This document shows positions 1 to 5,225 of a DNA stretch of 9,362 nt, in pieces (the stretch's first letter is position 1; every line of letters begins with the position of its first letter). The stretch is from an uncultured Chloroflexota bacterium (GTDB lineage: Bacteria; Chloroflexota; Dehalococcoidia; SAR202; UBA11138): positions 1 to 9,362 of the forward strand of contig CAJWRP010000054.1 in the NCBI GenBank assembly GCA_913046025.1, given 5' to 3'. A program made the translations under genes and the position numbers. The notes beneath the pieces were generated by a model, which made no database searches, was not told the origin of the DNA, and worked only from the letters and a program-made list of their open reading frames with translations.

Positions 1-1476
1 CCTCATAACGCCATCAAGGAGTCTAACGAAGACAACAACACCCTGGAGCTAGAGCTGGAATGGGCGACCGGTGCGGTTGAGCCCAAGGCCATCTACGATG
101 CGGGGTATCTGCTGCCAAGTCCGAGCTTCTTGCCTAACCTCTCGCCAGGCTGGTTATTCAGCTACGACGGCCCCATCGTGGTGTCGAACGAGAGAATGAC
201 GGGTGTGAATTCGCTGCTGACCGTAGATGAGACCTCCTATGTAGATGTCTCCGTCATGAACCGCAGCGTTCACGATGTGCCAGGAAGCTTTGATGTCGAG
301 CTATATTTCGATGGTTTCCTGGTGAAGGTCTTCAGGATAACCGGAGGTGTGGCCCCCTCTCAGATAGCCCAGATAAGTGACTGGGATGATCTGAATAATC
401 AGTTCTCGATTATGCCAGGCGAGCACACCCTTCGTATGGTCATCGACCCGACCGACGAAATCTGGGAAGAGCGCGAGGACGACAACGTTTACGAGACCAC
501 CTTCTTTTGGATATCAGGCGAGCCGGACGTGCCGGAACCTATCGACTACTGGGACTATGAGTTAGAGGACATGCTAAGTGATTTTGATGTCCTGATGGAC
601 TCTGAGCAACTCGTTGTTGATGGCGATGGCCCTGCATTAATAGAGGAGGCACTACGTCTGGCCGATGCCGGTTACTTCCTGGCCACTGGCGACAGCCTTC
701 TGGACACCCGGGTGGTTTTCTATCTGCTCAGTCATGAGGATTACATGGCCTGGGTGGACGAAAGCTACTCTGAGCGGTTCGCCGTCGTCGAAGAGGAGCA
801 GTACCAGGACCTCTATGACGAAAGAGAAACGTTCAAAAAGACTACAGGTTTCAAGGGCAGGCGCTTCGGTAAGGTCGCCATCGTTGTGGATGCCGAAAAT
901 ACGATGTCAGTAGTAATGGCAACCTTGGCGCATGAACTTGGCCATCTCCGGCAGGACATAGTAAATCCGTTACAGAGCGAGATCGAACAGTTATACTCTG
1001 TCAACGCTATTCAAGAGGCGCAGGCCCAGCAGTTCGAACGGGTTTTCTGGCTTCATATGGAGGACTTCATTGGCTCACCGCTAATGCAGTATCCCGATCA
1101 TCAGGGATTCCGGCGTTACATAGATTCCCATATTGGCGGTTGGCTGAAGGACGTGGATGGAGACGAGCATAATCTGGGCTTCTTGCTGCAGTGGCTCGTA
1201 ATCCTGGACGACCCCGAACTGATTCTGTTGAGAGGTGAGTTGGAGTCTACTGGACAACTGAGCATGGAGTCATCGGATGAGCTGTTTAGCTATCTGGTGA
1301 ATCTGCCCTCCAGCAGCCTGGCGACCTATGCAGACGACAGGCTCATCTCTTTGGAGACACACCGTGATATGATATTTGCCTTGGCCAAGAGCAGACTAAT
1401 AGCTAATAGAAGGACTTCATCCGGACAGAGCGAAGTTTGTGGAGCGCTAATTACACCAGGACTCCTGGTGCCTTAA
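1..1476 (+). CDS. CARDB-domain protein with C-terminal HELGH metalloprotease-like domain (5' partial)
   Basis: The frame is open from the first base, so the gene begins upstream of the window and at least 491 codons are visible. The opening residues (ESNEDNNTLELELEW) look like the end of one CARDB-type beta domain. A second one spans about positions 160-510, ending in GEHTLRMVIDP...DEIWEEREDDNVYETTFFW, the usual CARDB closing pattern. An acidic linker follows. A helical domain then carries HELGH at positions 931-945, the HExxH zinc motif of metallopeptidases. A possible third ligand is the glutamate in AIQEAQAQQFE about 35-45 residues downstream. CARDB modules are typical of exported cell-surface proteins, so I infer an exported peptidase-like protein; the signal peptide would lie outside the window. 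I see no C-terminal anchor. The gene converges on thiS with only 8 bp between them and no obvious terminator. The substrate is unknown and catalytic activity is unproven. Confidence 0.75.
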   Translation, partial: PHNAIKESNEDNNTLELELEWATGAVEPKAIYDAGYLLPSPSFLPNLSPGWLFSYDGPIVVSNERMTGVNSLLTVDETSYVDVSVMNRSVHDVPGSFDVELYFDGFLVKVFRITGGVAPSQIAQISDWDDLNNQFSIMPGEHTLRMVIDPTDEIWEEREDDNVYETTFFWISGEPDVPEPIDYWDYELEDMLSDFDVLMDSEQLVVDGDGPALIEEALRLADAGYFLATGDSLLDTRVVFYLLSHEDYMAWVDESYSERFAVVEEEQYQDLYDERETFKKTTGFKGRRFGKVAIVVDAENTMSVVMATLAHELGHLRQDIVNPLQSEIEQLYSVNAIQEAQAQQFERVFWLHMEDFIGSPLMQYPDHQGFRRYIDSHIGGWLKDVDGDEHNLGFLLQWLVILDDPELILLRGELESTGQLSMESSDELFSYLVNLPSSSLATYADDRLISLETHRDMIFALAKSRLIANRRTSSGQSEVCGALITPGLLVP

Positions 1477-1484
1477 GACAAGAA

Positions 1485-1688
1485 CTAACCTCCGCCGACT
1501 GCTCGGACTATCTCTACCTGATCGCCCTCCATCAGCGTGATGCTTTCCAACTCGTCTCGTTTCATAACCGTGCCGTTGTATGCGACTGCTATAAAACGCT
1601 TGTTGACGTTCATGGTGTCCAAGTAACTGTTTAGGTTGGTAGGACCCTCTAGCTCTTTTGATTTGCCATTAATTGTTAGTGTAATCAT
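1485..1688 (-). CDS. thiS: ThiS, sulfur-carrier protein of thiazole biosynthesis
   Basis: This 67-residue ubiquitin-like protein begins MITLTINGKSKEL and ends in AVGGG. A C-terminal Gly-Gly that is adenylylated and thiocarboxylated is the hallmark of ThiS. The thiocarboxylate donates sulfur to ThiG during formation of the thiamine thiazole. The internal segment SYLDTMNVNKRFIAVAYNG matches the family pattern, where a conserved Asn/Gly turn follows the second strand. The start at 1688 is chosen because its ATG overlaps the thiE TGA as ATGA and a GAGGCGA-like Shine-Dalgarno lies just upstream. The 13 extra codons of a longer frame do not resemble ThiS. It is the last gene of the thiG-thiE-thiS operon. 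No thiF, thiO or thiH is present here, so the activating enzyme and the glycine imine source must be encoded elsewhere. Confidence 0.9.
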   Translation of the reverse strand: MITLTINGKSKELEGPTNLNSYLDTMNVNKRFIAVAYNGTVMKRDELESITLMEGDQVEIVRAVGGG

Positions 1689-2347
1689 ACTCGCCTCGCC
1701 ACCCCTGAGGAGGTAACGCTGGCCCAAGCCTCTTGCATTTGCGATGCCAGGGCGAGGGCTGAATCTTTGGGATTGGGGCTCTGTGTTATCGCAGTGATGA
1801 CCGCTGCACCAGAGGCTCCTGCCTCTATGACCGAGCCTACATTTCCCGCCGTAATTCCACCTATGGCCAACACCGGCACATCTGTTATTGCTGTCACGTT
1901 TATTATTCGGTCCAGTCCGCCGGTCTCGCCATTGGGGTGCGACCCACTGGGGAATATCGTGCCCAGAACTAGCAAGTCAACACCATCGTCCTGGGCCTTT
2001 TCAGCGCTATCCAAGCTGTGTACTGAGCGACTTAGAAGAAGCTTGCCTTTGCTTAGTTCTTTGGCGATCTCTGCGGGAAGGCCTTCTTCGCCAAGCTGCA
2101 CGCCGTCTGCGCCGCATGCGATTGCCACATCTACCCTGTCGTTCACTAGCAGAATGGCTCTGCCCAGGGTGATCTTCCGAAGCTCAACTCCCAAGTGGTA
2201 AAGTTGGCTGGCTGGCAGGTCTCTCTCTCGCAACTGCACTAGGTTAACCCCGCCCGACACCGCCCGATCGGTCACATCAAGTAGTGAACGTCCGCCACAC
2301 CGGTTTCGATCCGTCACGAGGCAAAGCCAGGGCAAGCCTAAATTCAT
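1685..2347 (-). CDS. thiE: Thiamine-phosphate synthase / TenI-like protein
   Basis: This 220-residue TIM-barrel protein belongs to the ThiE/TenI family. ThiE joins HMP pyrophosphate to thiazole phosphate to make thiamine phosphate; TenI is a paralogue that aromatises the thiazole tautomer. Visible motifs are QLRERD (residues 38-43), NDRVD (69-73), GVQLGE (82-87), SRSVHS (106-111), GTIFPSGSHP (129-138), IGG (162-164) and GAAVITAI (180-187), which together form the phosphate and pyrimidine pocket. Classical ThiE has REK and a T-x-T/S-K motif. Here these read RER and S-G-S-H, and the SVHS segment resembles TenI. TenI's catalytic His in the G-H-V-F segment is Thr130 here. It could therefore be a divergent ThiE or a TenI-type protein. 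The gene lies 8 bp after thiG and overlaps thiS by 4 bp (ATGA), implying translational coupling. Confidence 0.82.
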   Translation of the reverse strand: MNLGLPWLCLVTDRNRCGGRSLLDVTDRAVSGGVNLVQLRERDLPASQLYHLGVELRKITLGRAILLVNDRVDVAIACGADGVQLGEEGLPAEIAKELSKGKLLLSRSVHSLDSAEKAQDDGVDLLVLGTIFPSGSHPNGETGGLDRIINVTAITDVPVLAIGGITAGNVGSVIEAGASGAAVITAITQSPNPKDSALALASQMQEAWASVTSSGVARRV

Positions 2348-2355
2348 GTTCCGGT

Positions 2356-3147
2356 CTAGCTCGCGCTAGTTGCCGAGGCGGCCATGCCTTCGGTCGGGCT
2401 GCTGGCTGTGGCTACCTGTTTACGGTCTATTCGACCAGCCTCGTATGCTAATCGACCAGCCTCTACGCCCAGTTTGAAGGCCTTGCCCATTAGGGCAGGG
2501 TCGGCCGCTTGGGCTATAGCAGTATTCACCAGCACAGCAGAGGCACCTGCCTCGATAGCTGCTGCTGCATCGGAAGGTACTGCCAGTCCGGCATCCACCA
2601 CCACCGGTACTTTGGCATTGGCGATGATGATGCGAATTTCGTCGATTGTTAGGATGCCCTGGCCTGATCCAATAGGCGAGCCGAGAGGCATCACGGTAGC
2701 ACAACCCAAATCTTCCAGCCTCTCTGCCAGCACCGGGTCTGCGTGAATGTATGGCAAAACTGTAAAACCCTCTGACACGAGCTGCTTGGCGGCTTCGTAT
2801 GTGCCGATTGGGTCTGGCAGCAGGTGTGATGCGTTTGGAATAACCTCCAGCTTTAGCCAGGTAGAGCCGGTGACCTCCCTGGCCAGGTGGGCTGTGAAGA
2901 TTGCCTCCTCCGCCGTCTTGCACCCAGCGGTATTAGGGAGAATTGTGTACTTGTCCCAGTCAAAGTAGTCCAGGATATTTTTCTCGTTGGGACTTTCCAG
3001 GTCCAGGCGTCTAATTGCCACAGTTATGATCTCCGCGCCGGAAGCCTCAATGGACGAGACCATCTCCCCCATGCTTCGATGACGGCCCGTGCCGACCATG
3101 AGCCTGGATGTGAACTCGCTGCCACCAATTACCAGTGGGTCGCTCAT
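2356..3147 (-). CDS. thiG: ThiG, thiazole synthase
   Basis: ThiG condenses 1-deoxyxylulose 5-phosphate, dehydroglycine and ThiS thiocarboxylate into the thiazole phosphate of thiamine. The 263-residue length is typical. Family landmarks are the N-terminal strand MVGTGRHRS, TVAIRRLDL (residues 42-50), ILPNTAGC (69-76), WLKLEVI with the Schiff-base lysine K99, LLPDPIGT (109-116), the glycine-rich GSPIGSGQG (156-164), VVDAGLAVPSDAA (183-195) and AVLVNTAIA (204-212). Where many homologues have DAGIG, this one has DAGLA. The Ala/Ser-rich tail after residue 245 is low-complexity. The start is fixed by AGGAG at 3155-3159, 7 nt before the ATG. It is the first gene of the operon, immediately downstream of the TPP riboswitch and terminator, so TPP is expected to repress it. 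Confidence 0.96.
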   Translation of the reverse strand: MSDPLVIGGSEFTSRLMVGTGRHRSMGEMVSSIEASGAEIITVAIRRLDLESPNEKNILDYFDWDKYTILPNTAGCKTAEEAIFTAHLAREVTGSTWLKLEVIPNASHLLPDPIGTYEAAKQLVSEGFTVLPYIHADPVLAERLEDLGCATVMPLGSPIGSGQGILTIDEIRIIIANAKVPVVVDAGLAVPSDAAAAIEAGASAVLVNTAIAQAADPALMGKAFKLGVEAGRLAYEAGRIDRKQVATASSPTEGMAASATSAS

Positions 3148-3188
3148 CTAAATACTCCTGTGAACCCGTTGTGAGGGGTATGTAAAAT

Positions 3189-3217
3189 GCAAAAACCGCT
3201 GACTTTATGCCAGCGGT
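3189..3217 (-). terminator. Intrinsic terminator, expression platform of the TPP riboswitch
   Basis: Read leftward, an 8-9 bp GC-rich stem (3209-3217 pairing with 3195-3203, one G-U) with loop AUAAA is followed directly by UUUUU (3195-3191) and then GCAUUUU. It lies about 20 nt after the TPP aptamer and 44 nt before the thiG ATG, as expected for transcriptional attenuation. The 5' arm (on + strand atgccagcg, 3207-3215) is exactly complementary to cgctggcat at 3249-3257 inside the aptamer, which supplies the competing antiterminator pairing. Confidence 0.88.
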
Positions 3218-3236
3218 CTGTACACAATTATCGCTT

Positions 3237-3331
3237 GGTAAGTCCCTGCGCTGGCATTACCCAGGTCAGGTGCAAGGGGTCGCTCCGAACCGTCGGAGCC
3301 TCTCAGCCTAGCTATTCCAAGCTCCCCTACC
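3237..3331 (-). promoter_or_regulatory. TPP riboswitch aptamer (THI element)
   Basis: Read on the minus strand the leader contains every conserved block of the thi-box: GGGGAGCTTGG, then GCTGAGAGG (CTGAGA core at 3301-3306). A P3 hairpin CTCCGA-cggt-TCGGAG (about 3282-3297) follows, then ACCCCTTGCACCTGA and CTGGGTAATGCCAGCGCAGGGA-like sequence at about 3243-3268. P1 can form between GGTAGG (3326-3331) and CTTACC (3237-3242, one G-U). TPP binding is expected to lock the aptamer, free the terminator arm and stop transcription before thiG. Position, order of genes and downstream terminator all agree with control of the thiG-thiE-thiS operon. Confidence 0.96.
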
Positions 3332-3360
3332 CTTTAAATTATTCAGTTGTCAGCCCATCC

Positions 3361-3389
3361 AGAATAGCCCACGACCCCCCAAATGTCAA
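3361..3389 (-). promoter_or_regulatory. Sigma70-type promoter of the thi operon
   Basis: On the minus strand a perfect -35 TTGACA (3389-3384) is separated by exactly 17 nt from the -10 TATTCT (3366-3361). Transcription would begin near 3354, some 20 nt before the first aptamer helix, as expected for a riboswitch leader. The spacer contains a run of six G residues. Confidence 0.75.
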
Positions 3390-3459
3390 CGAGAACGGCC
3401 CGGTGAAGCCTGTGGCGGTATATTCGGTGGTTTTGCATGGAACAAATGGAAGACGAACG

Positions 3460-3487
3460 TTGTCAGTATAACAAGCGAGGGTACATT
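3460..3487 (+). promoter_or_regulatory. Possible promoter for the lipoprotein gene
   Basis: TTGTCA (3460-3465) and TACATT (3482-3487) are 16 nt apart, which is a moderate match to the sigma70 consensus. Transcription from here would give a leader of about 55 nt before the lipoprotein start at 3551. It is divergent from the thi promoter. Apart from these two promoters I see nothing else in 3390-3550 other than the GGAGG ribosome-binding site at 3536-3540. Confidence 0.3.
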
Positions 3488-3550
3488 TGGGCACATAGAC
3501 CCAGCCCCCGATGTAGACCTCAGTCCTTGTAACGTGGAGGTCTGTTTAAT

Positions 3551-3986
3551 ATGATTCGGTCCATGAAAACCTTAACCATACTGGTTTCCCTCGTATTTTT
3601 GGTGCTTATAGCGGCTTGTTCCAGTTCTCTCGTTAGAAAGACTGGCGTCTTGCAATTTGCATTAAATTCGACAGCTGCACCTGAAGCCTCTCGAGTTCTT
3701 CGCTGGCGAACGCAGGCTGGTCGAAGAGGGTGAAGAGGTCGAGCTCGTCGGCTCATTCACGCGGCCAGAGGGCCTTCGGAACATGCAGTATATGTGGGAG
3801 TTCGGAGACCAGTCGGTACCCGTGATAGAGACTCCCGAAGAAGGTGTAGTCAGGGCCGTTGCCACACATGTGTATGCCGATCACCGACCCTTATATCACA
3901 CCGCTACACTGACAATCACTGCGGAGAGCGATGCCGGAGAAATAGAGATTGTCAGTGTAGGTTGGCGTATTCGTAACGGAATCTAG
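3551..3986 (+). pseudogene. Frameshifted small lipoprotein with PKD-like domain
   Basis: The gene starts with a strong GGAGG site (3536-3540, 10 nt before the ATG). It encodes a lipoprotein signal peptide: a charged start (MIRSMK), a hydrophobic core and lipobox IAAC with Cys23, followed by SSS. This frame stops at 3733. From about 3696 a different frame (+1) carries FFAGERRLVEEGEEVELVGSF and then YMWEFGD at 3789-3809, with LYHTATLTITAESDAGE near the end. That pattern (G-x-x-V-x-L, Y-x-W-x-F-G-D, then a beta strand with Y-x-x-x-L-T-I) is a PKD-like domain. The PKD part has no start codon with a ribosome-binding site of its own, so the two halves are most simply one lipoprotein of about 145 residues broken by an indel near 3690-3705. 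A sequencing error would look the same. The intact product would sit on the outer face of the cytoplasmic membrane. Its function is unknown. Confidence 0.62.
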
Positions 3987-3993
3987 AAGCCTT

Positions 3994-4197
3994 GTGATTT
4001 CGGGATGGAGCGCTATCGATACCGGAAAGACTGTCATTCGCGCACTATCGGAAGTTGCCCGGGTTGTTGGCTCTGTAGTTATCTGGACTGCCATATTCAG
4101 CCTCGTCTGGCTGATAGCCGGGGTGGTGTTTGTCTTTAGCAGGTGTAGGGTTCGAGCCAATCGTAAAGCCTGTGCCGAGTCCATGCAAACAGAATAG
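3994..4197 (+). CDS. Small single-TM protein or C-terminal remnant of the preceding gene
   Basis: A GTG-started frame of 67 codons encodes an amphipathic stretch (ISGWSAIDTGKTVIRALSEV) followed by one strongly hydrophobic helix of about 25 residues (VVGSVVIWTAIFSLVWLIAG onward). A basic tail, RCRVRANRK, follows and fits the positive-inside rule. The frame is open back to 3961, overlapping the end of the PKD frame, so the segment may be the C-terminal membrane anchor of the same broken gene, read in a third frame. A helix plus GW-x-x-x-x-x-G pattern of this sort is also seen at the C-terminus of DUF4349-type lipoproteins, but that resemblance is from memory and weak. The ribosome-binding site before the GTG is poor. 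I cannot assign a function. Confidence 0.4.
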   Translation: MISGWSAIDTGKTVIRALSEVARVVGSVVIWTAIFSLVWLIAGVVFVFSRCRVRANRKACAESMQTE

Positions 4198-4235
4198 CAG
4201 ATCGATATGGGCGGCTTTGAAAACGAATAGCAGAT
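4192..4235. repeat. 11-bp direct repeat gaatagcagat
   Basis: The 11-mer occurs at 4192-4202 and again at 4225-4235, 33 bp apart start to start. The first copy contains the TAG stop of the upstream membrane ORF. The pair may be a trace of a small local duplication at the gene's 3' end. No longer repeat unit is visible. Confidence 0.5.
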
Positions 4236-4239
4236 AGCT

Positions 4240-4279
4240 TTCTATGCGGGACGATATTTCGGCGTCGTCACGCATAGAA
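4240..4279. other. 40-nt imperfect hairpin upstream of the Nudix gene
   Basis: TTCTATGCG (4240-4248) is perfectly complementary to CGCATAGAA (4271-4279). After one mismatch, GACGA (4250-4254) pairs with TCGTC (4265-4269), leaving a 10-nt loop. This gives a 14-bp stem with one internal mismatch, ending 22 nt before the GTG start of the Nudix ORF. There is no U-tract on either strand, so it is not a standard intrinsic terminator. It could be a leader structure or an operator dyad. Confidence 0.55.
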
Positions 4280-4301
4280 TTTCGGAAGAGAGTGAAGAAA
4301 A

Positions 4302-4772
4302 GTGGTTGTAAGACACTTCACGGTTACGGGGTTCGTGGTACACAAGGGCAGGACCCTATTACACTGGCATCCAAAGGTGAAGATGTGGTTGCCGCCTGGG
4401 GGCCATATAGAGGCGAACGAAGACCCGGTGCAGGCTGTGATTCGAGAAATAGAAGAAGAAACTGGAGTTCAGTCGGAGGTAGTGTCCACTGGTCCCATCA
4501 TAGATATGGGCTACCCTACTCAGGTAGTGGCGCCCTACACCATCATGATCGAGGATATCGACGATCCGGTGCAGGGCTTCCACCACCACATTGACATGAT
4601 CTACTTTTGCCGTCCGACCGACTCGCCGGAGCCTATCCATGAAGGCTGGCAGTGGGTCGATAGGCAGAGTCTAGAGGACGGCCTTGCGATGCCCAACGGC
4701 CAAGGCGACAGCGTGCCCCCGCCTGAAGACGTTAGGCTGCTGGCCTCCCGGGCTTTTAAGCTTATAAGCTAG
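4302..4772 (+). CDS. Nudix hydrolase
   Basis: This 156-residue protein has a complete Nudix box at residues 34-56: Gly34, Glu40 after five residues, then R48-E49-I50-E51-E52-E53-T54-G55-V56, matching GX5EX7REUXEEXGU. The E49/E52/E53 carboxylates bind the catalytic divalent metal. It is preceded by the usual strand FTVTGFVVHKGRTLL and the MWLPPGGHIE turn. Nudix enzymes cleave nucleoside diphosphates linked to another group (dNTPs, ADP-ribose, NADH and others). The sequence does not tell me the substrate, so no subfamily is given. The start must be GTG at 4302 or later, because an in-frame TGA lies at 4293-4295; only a weak GAAG precedes it. Its TAG stop overlaps the stop of the convergent GlcG-like gene in a shared CTAG. 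Confidence 0.88.
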   Translation: MVVRHFTVTGFVVHKGRTLLHWHPKVKMWLPPGGHIEANEDPVQAVIREIEEETGVQSEVVSTGPIIDMGYPTQVVAPYTIMIEDIDDPVQGFHHHIDMIYFCRPTDSPEPIHEGWQWVDRQSLEDGLAMPNGQGDSVPPPEDVRLLASRAFKLIS

Positions 4773-5185
4773 GCAGTCATGGACAGGCCCGCAGCCACTA
4801 TGCCGGCTCTAGCCACGTCCTCATCCTCTTGGGAGTTACCGCCGCTGGCACCCACCGCACCCGCGATATCCCCATCTTTGTAAACAGGCAATGCTCCCTG
4901 GCTCATGATGAAGTGGCCCTCTTGCATGACCGTAAAGGCCTGGAAGACAGGCGATCGTGACCGTTCCTCTAGATCGGCGCTTGGCGCACCAAAGGTTGCT
5001 GACGCAATTGCCTTACCTCGTGAGATCGTCGGTGTTCTCCAGGAAGCACCGTCGGTCTTGATCATGGCAATGAGGTCGCCACGTGAGTCCGTGACGGAGA
5101 CGCTCATCTTCACGCCCATCTCAAAAATCTTGGCCTTGGAGCCAGCAATTATCTGCTCCGCCTCGGCTAGGTTGATGGTTGACAA
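4769..5185 (-). CDS. GlcG/HbpS-like protein (former DUF336)
   Basis: The 138-residue single-domain protein fits the GlcG/HbpS/PduO-C family in length and pattern: VSVTDSRGDLIAMIKTDGAS (residues 29-48), SRGKAIASATFG (55-66), GALPVYKDGDIAGAVGASGG (97-116) and a final EDEDVARAGI. Some family members bind haem or corrinoid, and others are of unknown role beside catabolic operons. The start is TTG at 5185, supported by an excellent GGAGG (5193-5197) with 7-nt spacing. No ATG gives a comparable length. It begins 40 bp after the amidohydrolase stop on the same strand, so the two are probably co-transcribed. The family often accompanies amidohydrolases and oxidative catabolic genes, but a defined partner role cannot be read from the sequence. 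Confidence 0.85.
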   Translation of the reverse strand: MSTINLAEAEQIIAGSKAKIFEMGVKMSVSVTDSRGDLIAMIKTDGASWRTPTISRGKAIASATFGAPSADLEERSRSPVFQAFTVMQEGHFIMSQGALPVYKDGDIAGAVGASGGNSQEDEDVARAGIVAAGLSMTA

Positions 5186-5225
5186 ATTCTTTCCTCCGTA
5201 TGTTGATTCGTATCAGCTATTAACT

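Noticed and set aside
1689..1727. Thirteen extra codons at the start of thiS
   Set aside because: They overlap the end of thiE, lack family similarity, and the ATGA junction at 1685-1688 gives the normal ThiS length.
1767..2201. Long plus-strand frame opposite thiE
   Set aside because: It is the antisense shadow of a clearly recognisable ThiE/TenI coding frame and its translation is Ser/Pro/Ala-rich with no domain.
2384..2746. Plus-strand frame opposite thiG
   Set aside because: Antisense shadow with Ala/Ser/Thr-rich translation and no recognisable motif; thiG on the minus strand is unmistakable.
3690..3705. Programmed +1 frameshifting in the lipoprotein gene
   Set aside because: No slippery codon followed by a stop, no upstream Shine-Dalgarno-like stimulator and no downstream structure is evident at the junction; an indel is simpler.
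4240..4279. Hairpin as an intrinsic terminator of the upstream small ORF
   Set aside because: No run of T follows the stem on either strand.
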